Positions 1 through 8,138 of a stretch of 64,000 bases of DNA are shown piece by piece. The translations under genes were made by a program, and so were the position numbers. Position 1 is the first letter of the stretch. Each line of letters starts with the position of its first letter. The notes beneath the pieces were generated by a model. It was not told the DNA's origin and made no database searches. It saw only the letters and a program-made list of their open reading frames with translations. Source of the stretch: Spirosoma radiotolerans (lineage in GTDB: Bacteria > Bacteroidota > Bacteroidia > Cytophagales > Spirosomataceae); NCBI RefSeq assembly GCF_000974425.1, contig NZ_CP010429.1:3658001-3722000 (forward strand), in the 5' to 3' direction.

Positions 1-818
1 TTCTCCTTACCCTTTGCTCACTATCAGCTGCGCAGGCTCAACTCAAAGTGCCAGCCGCCAGTCCATCCCAGACCACCAAGCAGAGTTTCGCCCTAGGCGA
101 CATTACGCTTGAGTATTCCCGGCCAGCAGTAAAGGGCCGAACCATCTTCGGTGATCTGGTTCCTTATGATAAAGTATGGCGTACGGGTGCCAATGCAACG
201 TCTAAAATCACCTTCTCGTCGGATGTGAAGTTGGAAGGCAAAGAGGTGAAAGCGGGCACGTACGGGCTGTTCACGATTCCAGGGAAGAATAGCTGGGAAG
301 TAATGCTTTCCAAAGACCTGAACCTGGGGGCAAACGTGGGCGACTATAAAAAAGAGAGCGAAGTCGTTCGTGTTCAGGTGAAACCGACTACGCTGGCCAA
401 CAAGGTAGAAACGTTTACCATCAACATTGCCGATATTCAGCCTAGCTCAGCCGTGCTGGAAATTATGTGGGATAAAACCCGCGTTCCCGTTGCCATCACC
501 GCTGATATTGACCAAACAATCGTAAAGAACATTGAGGCTTCCTTAGCGTCTGATAAACCGGCTTATTTTGAGGCCGCCAGTTACTATTACGATACAAACC
601 GGGATTTGAAACAGGCTCTTGGCTGGGTAACCAAGGCCACAGAACAAAATCCGAAAGCCTTTTGGGTGATGTTGCTGAAAGCTCGGATCGAGTTGAAACT
701 AAAAGAAAAAGCCAGTGCCATTGCCAGCGCCGAGAAAACGGTTGCTTTGGCGAGCGAAGCAAAAAATGCGGATTATGTAAAGATGGCCAATGACCTGATT
801 GCCTCGGCTAAAAAGTAA
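1..818 (+). CDS. DUF2911 domain protein with C-terminal TPR-like region (5' end outside window)
   Basis: The reading frame is open from base 3, and the first residues (LLTLCSLSAAQAQ) look like the end of a signal peptide, so the true start lies upstream. A GTG at 48 is in frame but falls just after the cleavage site and is not a credible start. The mature protein is a DUF2911 domain (about 150 residues; SRPAVKGRTIFG, VWRTGANATSKI, TYGLFTIPG), then about 100 residues of alpha-helical, TPR-like sequence (AASYYYDTNRDLKQALGW, NPKAFWVMLLKARIELK). DUF2911 proteins are exported Bacteroidota proteins of unknown function. A second, TPR-less paralogue lies at 30073-30606. It ends before a strong shared terminator facing the SusD gene. 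Family call is firm; function is unknown. Confidence 0.85.
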   Translation, partial: LLTLCSLSAAQAQLKVPAASPSQTTKQSFALGDITLEYSRPAVKGRTIFGDLVPYDKVWRTGANATSKITFSSDVKLEGKEVKAGTYGLFTIPGKNSWEVMLSKDLNLGANVGDYKKESEVVRVQVKPTTLANKVETFTINIADIQPSSAVLEIMWDKTRVPVAITADIDQTIVKNIEASLASDKPAYFEAASYYYDTNRDLKQALGWVTKATEQNPKAFWVMLLKARIELKLKEKASAIASAEKTVALASEAKNADYVKMANDLIASAKK

Positions 819-831
819 ATTCAGTTGTATT

Positions 832-878
832 AAAACCAAAAACGGCCAATCCTATCAGGGTTGGCCGTTTTTGGTTTT
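832..878. terminator. Bidirectional intrinsic terminator
   Basis: Perfect 18-bp inverted repeat (arms 832-849 and 861-878, 11-nt loop) with an A-rich 5' flank and T-rich 3' flank. It lies between the convergent DUF2911 and SusD genes, so it can stop transcripts from both strands. Confidence 0.85.
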
Positions 879-906
879 ATTTACTATTAAGCTAGGCTCA
901 TCAGAC

Positions 907-2637
907 CTAATAACCAGGATTCTGCTTCAACTGAGTGGAAACATTCAAGACATTCTGCCCAATGGGGAAAATAGCGGTGTGATTATCGGCATCCGGTTGT
1001 TTATCCCACCAGGTACCCGAGTTGAACACACCCCACCGGATGAGGTCCGTACGACGACGGCTTTCTACTAAGAATTCACGTCCCCATTCATCAATCATTT
1101 CCTGATCGGTCAACTGGCTACCGTCTGGCTTATACAGGCTGGGGGAACCCGCCGGGTAGTTGCGGGCCCGAACGGTATTCAGCAACACAGCCGCTGACGC
1201 TTTATCGCCTGCCCGGTATTTGCATTCGGCTAAGGAATAATAAATTTCGGCCAGTCGGATTTCAGCGTAAGCCGACGAAATTTTATTCGGATCGGTGCTC
1301 GGATAGTATGGGTATTTAACCGGAACAAGCCCCGAATTTTGATCGGCATGGTTCATGTTCGATACCTTGTCGGCGATTTTGGTGCCAGGCTTGGCATCCA
1401 GAAACATCCCAACCTGATCGCGTAAAAACAGCGCATAAGGTCCCTTCGTCGAACGCACGGTATCTACTTTGCCGTTCGAGTTGATGTAGGGCAGGTAACC
1501 CGACAGGAACATACCCTCCCGTGTGCTGTTACCCAGGTTCTTGTAAGTTTTCAACCGGTAATCATCCGCATACTTTCTAAATTTCAGATACGGTTTACCT
1601 AAGGCAAAAGTATACTCGGTGCTATCGACATCTCTTCCGGGCTGCAAGGCATATTTAGGATTGGCCGTACCAAAATCAGTAAATCCGAAATAATAAGGAG
1701 CGTTGACCGGTAGCATCCAGAAATACATACCACCATCATACTGCCAGTGCGTCAGCCCAAAGCTACCGGGAAAACCAAAGACCACCTCTGTAGAGGTTGG
1801 ATTCGTATAATCAAATGGTGCATCCCACCGCTTTTCCAGCGCGTAGGTACCGTATTTACCAGCAATGATGTCCTGGCAAACGGCTGCGCAATCCGCAAAA
1901 TGGTCGGTACCGGTATATACTTTCGCGTTCAAATAGAGACGAACCAGCAAAGCCGCAGCGCCACCCTGTGTCCATCGGCCAATGGCATTGTCACCCAGAC
2001 TCTGGCGTGTTGGTAGCTTGGGCAGGGACTCTTTCAGTTCCTGTTCGATATACGAAAACGCTTCCTGTGGAGAAACCTGTGGCCCGCCGGCCGATTCACC
2101 TTTTACCTTTTTCACCAACACAATGTTCCGATAAAAATCCAGCAGCCTCAGATTGAGCCAGGCTCTAAGCGTTCGCACCTCAGCGATCATATCGTCCAGC
2201 TCGGCCTGCGTCATGTCGAATTTGCCGGGATCGGTAATGGCCTGCAAATCTTCCAGTGTGTTCGTCGCCAGGGTAACACCGCCATACAGGGCATTCCAGG
2301 CATCCGTAGTATACCCGTCGTTGGGCGTCCAGGTATGGTTATGGACCCGCTGGTATTGGCCTCCATCAAACCAGTCCCCCTGCCGGTTTGGCGTCATCAG
2401 TTCGTCGGTACTGTTTTCCTGAAGCATGAACGTTGAGCCACCCTGAATGGTCCAGTAGCTGTGCTCAAATGGGCGCAGGAAATCCCGGACAACGTCACTT
2501 TTTGTTTGAAGGAAGTTTTCGGAGGTAATTTTATCGTATAAGACTTCATCCAGGTTGGTACACCCCACCGCCATCAGCAGAATAAAGGAGGCTGACACCC
2601 TGACCAGAAGACTATTAAAAATATGGTTGCCTTTCAT
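907..2637 (-). CDS. SusD/RagB-like outer-membrane nutrient-binding lipoprotein
   Basis: 576 residues. The N-terminus has a lipoprotein signal with lipobox LMAVGC (Cys26), so the protein should be anchored in the outer membrane facing outward. The C-terminal third carries the RagB/SusD signature (EIRLAEIYYSLAECKYRAGD, then NTVRARNY and EFLVESRRRTDLIRWG). SusD proteins cap a SusC TonB-dependent transporter and bind the incoming oligosaccharide or peptide. The SusC partner ends 20 bp upstream in the same orientation, so the two form one operon, probably under the ECF sigma/FecR pair upstream. No hydrolase is part of this locus, so the substrate cannot be named. Confidence 0.95.
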   Translation of the reverse strand: MKGNHIFNSLLVRVSASFILLMAVGCTNLDEVLYDKITSENFLQTKSDVVRDFLRPFEHSYWTIQGGSTFMLQENSTDELMTPNRQGDWFDGGQYQRVHNHTWTPNDGYTTDAWNALYGGVTLATNTLEDLQAITDPGKFDMTQAELDDMIAEVRTLRAWLNLRLLDFYRNIVLVKKVKGESAGGPQVSPQEAFSYIEQELKESLPKLPTRQSLGDNAIGRWTQGGAAALLVRLYLNAKVYTGTDHFADCAAVCQDIIAGKYGTYALEKRWDAPFDYTNPTSTEVVFGFPGSFGLTHWQYDGGMYFWMLPVNAPYYFGFTDFGTANPKYALQPGRDVDSTEYTFALGKPYLKFRKYADDYRLKTYKNLGNSTREGMFLSGYLPYINSNGKVDTVRSTKGPYALFLRDQVGMFLDAKPGTKIADKVSNMNHADQNSGLVPVKYPYYPSTDPNKISSAYAEIRLAEIYYSLAECKYRAGDKASAAVLLNTVRARNYPAGSPSLYKPDGSQLTDQEMIDEWGREFLVESRRRTDLIRWGVFNSGTWWDKQPDADNHTAIFPIGQNVLNVSTQLKQNPGY

Positions 2638-2656
2638 TGTCTATGTCGTAATAAGA

Positions 2657-5600
2657 TTAAAACGTGAGTTGCAGACCCAGCAGAAGTTGCGTCGTTGATG
2701 GGAAATAATTAAGCGTACCGACGGTGTTACCATTACTATCAACCCGTTGATTAACTCCCGGATACAAGCCGTTGGTCTGAATTAAATCAGGATCGCCCCC
2801 CGTAAATTTGGTGAAAGTCTTCAGGTTCCGGGTGGTAGCATAAACCCGAACGGAGCGCAGGAATTTAACCGTCAGTGGCTGGGTATAACTCAGCATTACA
2901 TTGTCAATTTTGACGAAGCTCCCCGACTCCAGAAAGTAATCCGACAAACTGGAATACGTAGCAGCATTGGTCAGTTTGGAGTACTTGCCGCCGTCATACG
3001 CCGAAGTCAGCGTATTGGCATTCTGCTGGGTTGCAGGCGTCCCCAGGTAGAAAGCGTAGGTGTTGAATAATTTGTAACCAAATGCACCCCGCAGAAAAAC
3101 CGTTAAATCCCACTTTTTATACTTAAAGCTGTTGGTCAGGCCCGCGGTAAACTGGGGTAAGCCATTGCCTACGAATTGTTTATCATCATTGGTCGCTTTA
3201 TTGGCAACAATCACATCGCCCGCCTTATTATACACCAATAACGCGCCGGTCTCATCTACCCCGGCAGACTTTAACATATAAAAGCTACCGATTCGGGTGT
3301 TTTCCTGCAGACGCTGGATATTACCCGGACTACCCGGCGCAGGCATACCCAACACGTCAATGTACGTTTGCCCTTTATAGGCGTCGTTAGAAAAAGCGAC
3401 AAACTTGTTGCTGTTGGTCGCTCCGGTAAAGGCCAGATTATAACTAAAATCTTTGCGGCTAACAACGGCAGCACTCAGCTGAATTTCCAGCCCTGAGTTT
3501 TGCATCGTCCCGACGTTCGCGAAGGTCGACCCCTGCACGTTAGGCGGGTTAGGCACACTATACGAACCCAGCAGATCTTTATTCGTGCGAACGTAGTAGT
3601 TCAAGCTTCCCGTTAGCCGACTGTTTTTGAAGAAATCAAAATCAAGACCGACGTTGAAGTTGATCGCTTTTTCCCATCGCAGATTGTAGTTTGTATTCTG
3701 ACTTGGCCCCCATACCTGGTAGGATGTATTGTTGTAGAGATAATATCCATACCCGCCATAGGTGTCCAGCGATAAGTAATTGCCAAAGTCCTGGTTACCG
3801 GTCTCGCCGTAATCCGCCCGTAGTTTCAGTTCGTTCAACCAGCCAATTCCTTGTGCGAATTTTTCCTGGGTAATGCGCCAGCCGACCGATGCCGCCGGAA
3901 AGTATCCCCATTTATTATCGTACCCGAACTTAGACGATCCCTCCCGGCGCAGGCTGGCCGAGAAGTAATACTTCTGGTCAAAATCGTAGTTTACCCGGCC
4001 AAAAAAGGCCGCCAGTTTGGAGCTATTCCGATAGGAACTCACGTTGTTGATTCCCTTTTCCAGGTTCCACAGGCCAGACCCTAAGTTATTGAAAGTCAAA
4101 ACGTCTGAGGGAAAATTTTCATTGACCGCTTTAAAGCCGGATGACATGAAGGCCTGATACGAATAGCCACCCAACAGCTTAACCGAATGTTTACCAGTCT
4201 CCAGGGCGTAGTTACCTATCCATTCGAAACTCTTTTGATCATTTTCATCCAGAGATTGATCAGCTGTATTCCGCTTCGTCCCATTGATCACCGTCGTCAG
4301 CGTTGAGGGGCTAAAATTCTCATTCCGGAAGGATGAACTTACTTCGCCCAGCGTCACGACTGTCGATAAGTTATCGAGCAGATTCAGTTTGAACGACGTG
4401 TTTAGATCCAGGTATTTTATCTCCTGCCCTGACAAAACATTCTTGGCGGCTTCGACCGGGTTGTTGGCAAAAAAGCCATTGTTGATGTACGCGTATTTGC
4501 CGGTATTGTCATACAGGGGTTGCGTAGGGTTGAGCGTCAGGGCGTAGTTAAATCCGCCATAATCGGCTCCACTGGTTTTGGCGTAGCGGGGCGCTGCACT
4601 GAAGGTAATGGCGTATAAATTATTGGTCGACGTATGATTGATGTTTACCCGGCCACCATACTCCTGCTTGGCGGAGCGTAGGTCAATCCCCTTCGCATTC
4701 CGATAATCCAGCGACGTAAAATAGTTTGTTTTTCCGTTGCCACCGGAAAACTGTAACGTGTGCTTTTGCGAAAAAGCAGGACTACGGCTAACGGACTTCA
4801 TCCAGTCTGTATTTCCGCCCAGATCCACCCCTCGTTTGTTGGCCAGAAACTCGTCATGAGACAGTACAGACAGCTTGTTGGTGGTATAATCAAACGAACT
4901 GTACCCATCATAAAAAATGCGGGACTCCGAAGATCCTTTTTTGGTCGTCACCACAATCACCCCATTACTACCGCGAGTTCCATAAATGGCGGAAGCAGCC
5001 CCACCCTTCAGGACGTCGATGGACTCAATTTCATTCTGGTTGATATTGTCCAGATTACCTCCCGGTATACCGTTAATGACAAACAGGGGTCCCAGTCCGG
5101 CACTGCGCGAGGAAACACCACGTAACTGAATGCTGGGCGTTGAGTTGGGATCACCAGCGGCCGTATTGGTCACAGACAACCCCGCCACCTTTCCCTGAAT
5201 AGCCATTAACGGGCTGTTACTGCCTACCCGAAGCAGATCACCGGATGATAAGTGCGTAACCGCACTGGTCACTTCTTTCCGGCTCAATGATCCGTAGCCA
5301 ACGACGACGACTTCATTAATGGATTTTACATCGGGTTTTAACTGCACGTTCAGCGTTGTCTGATTGCTGACCGCAATTTCCTGGGTTGTAAAGCCAACAA
5401 AACTAAAAACCAATGTTTGTGGTCCATCAGGAAGGGTTAGTTTAAAAGAACCCGACGCATCCGTTACCGAACCCCGTGCAGCGCCTTTAACAACGACACT
5501 CACCCCAGGCAGGCCTTCTCCTTTTTCGTCCGTAACAACGCCGGAAATCGTCCGATCAGTCGGGGCTTCAACGCCCCCAACGGGATCTCCCAACTCAATA

Positions 5601-5968
5601 GTAACAGAGGACGCCGAAGAGCGAGCCAGAATAATCTGTTCGCCGGCGATACTGAAACTAACCTGTAGGGGAACCAGCAATTTTTCCAGCACGTCTTTCA
5701 GCGTGCTATTCTGTACCCGCATAGAAACGAGTTGTTTCGAACGGACAATTTGAGGACTATAAGAAAACTTAACGTTTGCGGCCTTTTCAATGCTTCGCAG
5801 AACCGTTTTAATGGATTCATGTTGAATGGTCAGGCTTAGCCGGCGATCCAGCAGTTCCTGGCCCGATGCGTCGTCGGCCCACGATACGCCTACGCAAGTA
5901 AGAGCCAGCAGGAGTTGGAAGAACGTACGTTTCATACACCTTAGTAAGTAAGGGTTTACTTTTTTCAT
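2657..5968 (-). CDS. SusC/RagA TonB-linked outer-membrane transporter with STN domain
   Basis: 1103 residues from the ATG at 5968 (MKKVNPYLLRCMKRTFFQ). Another ATG lies at 5935, and the frame is open 14 codons further upstream. Order: signal peptide; STN domain (about residues 40-100, LTIQHESIKTVLRSIEKAAN) that contacts the FecR anti-sigma factor; carboxypeptidase-regulatory-like domain (ISGVVTDEKGEGLPGVSV); TonB plug with the SusC signature (VVVGYG, IRGVSSRSAG-type block, FVINGIPGG); a beta-barrel of about 800 residues ending LLLGLQLTF. It imports a ligand delivered by SusD using TonB energy. The STN domain and the upstream sigma/FecR pair indicate cell-surface signalling: ligand binding is relayed through FecR to the ECF sigma factor, which induces this operon. 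Confidence 0.95.
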   Translation of the reverse strand: MKKVNPYLLRCMKRTFFQLLLALTCVGVSWADDASGQELLDRRLSLTIQHESIKTVLRSIEKAANVKFSYSPQIVRSKQLVSMRVQNSTLKDVLEKLLVPLQVSFSIAGEQIILARSSASSVTIELGDPVGGVEAPTDRTISGVVTDEKGEGLPGVSVVVKGAARGSVTDASGSFKLTLPDGPQTLVFSFVGFTTQEIAVSNQTTLNVQLKPDVKSINEVVVVGYGSLSRKEVTSAVTHLSSGDLLRVGSNSPLMAIQGKVAGLSVTNTAAGDPNSTPSIQLRGVSSRSAGLGPLFVINGIPGGNLDNINQNEIESIDVLKGGAASAIYGTRGSNGVIVVTTKKGSSESRIFYDGYSSFDYTTNKLSVLSHDEFLANKRGVDLGGNTDWMKSVSRSPAFSQKHTLQFSGGNGKTNYFTSLDYRNAKGIDLRSAKQEYGGRVNINHTSTNNLYAITFSAAPRYAKTSGADYGGFNYALTLNPTQPLYDNTGKYAYINNGFFANNPVEAAKNVLSGQEIKYLDLNTSFKLNLLDNLSTVVTLGEVSSSFRNENFSPSTLTTVINGTKRNTADQSLDENDQKSFEWIGNYALETGKHSVKLLGGYSYQAFMSSGFKAVNENFPSDVLTFNNLGSGLWNLEKGINNVSSYRNSSKLAAFFGRVNYDFDQKYYFSASLRREGSSKFGYDNKWGYFPAASVGWRITQEKFAQGIGWLNELKLRADYGETGNQDFGNYLSLDTYGGYGYYLYNNTSYQVWGPSQNTNYNLRWEKAINFNVGLDFDFFKNSRLTGSLNYYVRTNKDLLGSYSVPNPPNVQGSTFANVGTMQNSGLEIQLSAAVVSRKDFSYNLAFTGATNSNKFVAFSNDAYKGQTYIDVLGMPAPGSPGNIQRLQENTRIGSFYMLKSAGVDETGALLVYNKAGDVIVANKATNDDKQFVGNGLPQFTAGLTNSFKYKKWDLTVFLRGAFGYKLFNTYAFYLGTPATQQNANTLTSAYDGGKYSKLTNAATYSSLSDYFLESGSFVKIDNVMLSYTQPLTVKFLRSVRVYATTRNLKTFTKFTGGDPDLIQTNGLYPGVNQRVDSNGNTVGTLNYFPSTTQLLLGLQLTF

Positions 5969-6053
5969 AATTTTGACTTGGTTTTGTCGGTTAGAAATCG
6001 GGCAAAGCAATTCCCTTCAGCTCCCATGGGCTGTTCATAAAGGGAACCGTTGG

Positions 6054-6080
6054 GCCAATGGTGCTTGCTCCACCATTGGC
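6054..6080. other. Hairpin in the FecR-SusC intergenic region
   Basis: Perfect 10-bp stem (gccaatggtg at 6054-6063, caccattggc at 6071-6080, 7-nt loop) in the 216-bp gap between the FecR stop and the SusC start. The T-run (6081-6085) is on the plus strand, where no gene ends. On the minus strand it would form a structured 5' leader for susC. Role not known; it could separate regulator and transporter expression. Confidence 0.45.
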
Positions 6081-6184
6081 TTTTTCACATCGGTTCGACG
6101 AGAAGAAAATCAGTGGTTACTGGTTCATAGGCGGTAGGGATATTATCGTGTAAATAGTACATAGACGAAGCGAATCAACACAAC

Positions 6185-7279
6185 TTACTGGCAATTGCCC
6201 CCATTGATAACTACCTGTCCATCAATGATATCATAGGTTGCACCAACCGTTTTACAAATGATCGTCAGCTTTTGATCAAAGGATAGGCCATCCATTGACG
6301 AGGTTAGCTGGCAGTCAACGAGCGCTTCTTTATTGTAGAGAATGTCAATGCCATAGGCTTCTTTTACTTCCTTCAGGACCTGAGAAATGGGCGTTTCATT
6401 ATAGACAAAGGCAGCGGATTGCTTTAGGCGGCCGGGTGTCCTGATGACGAGTGGCTGGTTGACCAGCGATTTATCGAACTGGTCCGTTTCCCGGGTGAAC
6501 ACAACCTGCTGGTTTGGCAGGAGCAAAACCCCTTTCTGCTGTACGCGTGACGGGTTGGTCTGATCCCGATAAACCGATACCTGACCAGAGAGCACCTGAA
6601 CCCGAATCTGATCTTCTTTGGAAAAGGCTCTTATGCTAAATTTTGTGCCTACTACCTTGGTGACAAGCTCATTCGCTAGTACCAGAAAAGGCTTGTGTGG
6701 ATCTTTTGTGACAGAAAACGTGGCTTCTCCTGCCAAATACACAAGCCGGTTTTTCTGACCGAAATCTATTGGATAACTTAATCGGCTATTCGGGTTTAAC
6801 GACACAACCGATTGATCCGGCAAACGAATGAGCTGCGGTTGATCGGTCGTATTAACTTTTTCTGAAAATGTTTTCGTCAGTGTGGCTAACCGGCTTTGAT
6901 ACGGCGTCACGTCTTCTTTGGTTTGCCACCAGATGCCCACGCCAATCGCTAAAACAACAGAAGCAGCCGCCACCCACTTGATCCAGGCAAACCGGGCAAC
7001 AGGCCCTTCTACCTTACTCTGCTGAGCATTCGTCTGCTGAATTCGGATGAGCAGCTGACGAATCGTTTCTTCGGGCAAATGAGTCTGTGCATACTCGTCG
7101 AGCCCCAACCGAATGGCTGCTAACAAACTCACCGCCTGTTGCCATTGCTCCTGAGGATGCTCCACTACCCAAGCCTCCCAGAACGCTGTTGACTCGGAAG
7201 TCGGGGCCAGTTGGTGGCTAACGAAAAAGTCGTCGGTTAAAAAATCAGCGGAGGAAAAATGGTCGTAATCGGTCTGCAC
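6185..7279 (-). CDS. FecR-family anti-sigma factor
   Basis: 364 residues. A cytoplasmic N-terminal region (about 1-98) is followed by one membrane segment (about 99-118, IKWVAAASVVLAIGVGIWW), then the periplasmic FecR domain (about 145-250, LIRLPDQSVVSLNPNSRLSY, GEATFSVTKDPHKPFLV) and a C-terminal DUF4974/STN-like domain (ISQVLKEVKEAYGIDILYN). In the FecIRA paradigm the N-terminus holds the ECF sigma factor until the periplasmic part senses the STN domain of the transporter. It sits between the sigma gene (46 bp upstream) and SusC, exactly the expected order. Assignment is firm; the ligand is unknown. Confidence 0.93.
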   Translation of the reverse strand: MQTDYDHFSSADFLTDDFFVSHQLAPTSESTAFWEAWVVEHPQEQWQQAVSLLAAIRLGLDEYAQTHLPEETIRQLLIRIQQTNAQQSKVEGPVARFAWIKWVAAASVVLAIGVGIWWQTKEDVTPYQSRLATLTKTFSEKVNTTDQPQLIRLPDQSVVSLNPNSRLSYPIDFGQKNRLVYLAGEATFSVTKDPHKPFLVLANELVTKVVGTKFSIRAFSKEDQIRVQVLSGQVSVYRDQTNPSRVQQKGVLLLPNQQVVFTRETDQFDKSLVNQPLVIRTPGRLKQSAAFVYNETPISQVLKEVKEAYGIDILYNKEALVDCQLTSSMDGLSFDQKLTIICKTVGATYDIIDGQVVINGGNCQ

Positions 7280-7324
7280 AATCTACTGGATTTATCAGTA
7301 GATGACGAGATCGCGAAAACGTAC

Positions 7325-7906
7325 TCACTTATTCATAAAAAAAATGAAAAAAGTTAAAAAAGGTAGTATAACCCACCCCCTGAGCTTCTCAACGGCTCTG
7401 AACACCAGATTCTTGGCTGACTGATGATTGACATCCATGACATCGCCAATCTGGTTGTAATTCATGTTTTCGACAAAGCGCAGTTTAAGGGCTTCCTGCT
7501 GGCGGGGCGGCAGCTGAGCGATGAGTCGCAGTAAACGCTCTTTCCGGGAGTTAACGGCTTCCAGTTCTTCCAAAAGTTCCAGATCATTAGGCTCCGTCCA
7601 GAGTGCATCGTAGTCCGTTTCGGTCAACGACTGAAACGGATGTTCCTTGCGTTCGAGTAGATGGATGATTCGAATTTTAAGCGCTTTCAGTAAATAGTGC
7701 CGGACACTGGTCGGTGTCGTGAGTCGGGTTCGTTTTACCCATATTTCCGTGAATACATCGTGCACACAGTCCAGCACAAAGGCTTCCGAAGCCGCGACCA
7801 GACTCATACCGTAGCGGTACATCGCTCGAATGTGTAGTTGATAAAGCTTCGTGTAAGCCTCCTCGTCACCCGACTGAAAAGCGGTCCAAAGTTGTATTTC
7901 GTCCAC
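7325..7906 (-). CDS. ECF sigma-70 factor (FecI-like) with hydrophobic C-terminal tail
   Basis: 193 residues. Region 2 covers about residues 18-85 (DEEAYTKLYQLHIRAMYRYG, FVLDCVHDVFTEIWVKR). Region 4 covers about 120-178 (LPPRQQEALKLRFVENMNYN, IGDVMDVNHQSAKNLVFRAV). It is the first gene of the sigma-FecR-SusC-SusD locus and should direct RNA polymerase to that operon when released by FecR. The last residues after region 4 (VILPFLTFFIFFMNK) are strongly hydrophobic, unusual for a soluble sigma factor; they might form a membrane- or FecR-contacting tail. Confidence 0.93.
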   Translation of the reverse strand: MDEIQLWTAFQSGDEEAYTKLYQLHIRAMYRYGMSLVAASEAFVLDCVHDVFTEIWVKRTRLTTPTSVRHYLLKALKIRIIHLLERKEHPFQSLTETDYDALWTEPNDLELLEELEAVNSRKERLLRLIAQLPPRQQEALKLRFVENMNYNQIGDVMDVNHQSAKNLVFRAVEKLRGWVILPFLTFFIFFMNK

Positions 7907-8009
7907 TTAGTTACAATAATGCGCTTAGGCTAAGATCCTTTTCCAATTGGCATGGATCATACATTCATTGAGACTGAAGCCTACTAGAATGTATGTATAA
8001 TCATACCTA

Positions 8010-8017
8010 CAAAAATA
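8010..8017 (-). promoter_or_regulatory. Possible -7 element for the sigma factor gene
   Basis: Minus-strand TATTTTTG matches TAnnTTTG, about 100 nt upstream of the sigma gene start. I found no clear -33 TTTG. The rest of the 232-bp gap (7907-8138) is AT-rich with no further recognisable feature. Confidence 0.3.
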
Positions 8018-8138
8018 AGGTATAACTTATAATTTTTTGACGTTATTGTTATACTTTAAACAACTAGCTGCCAATCTTAGGATTTTGCTTACGTTATGGG
8101 CTACCTAAGGGCCTTGATCATAAGCTACATAAGCCTTC

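Noticed and set aside
6054-6085. Plus-strand intrinsic terminator before susC
   Set aside because: The stem and T-run fit a terminator, but no plus-strand gene ends here; described as a leader hairpin instead.
907-7906. Complete polysaccharide utilisation locus
   Set aside because: Only sigma, FecR, SusC and SusD are present; no glycoside hydrolase, lyase or sulfatase lies in the same cluster, so a substrate-specific PUL cannot be claimed.
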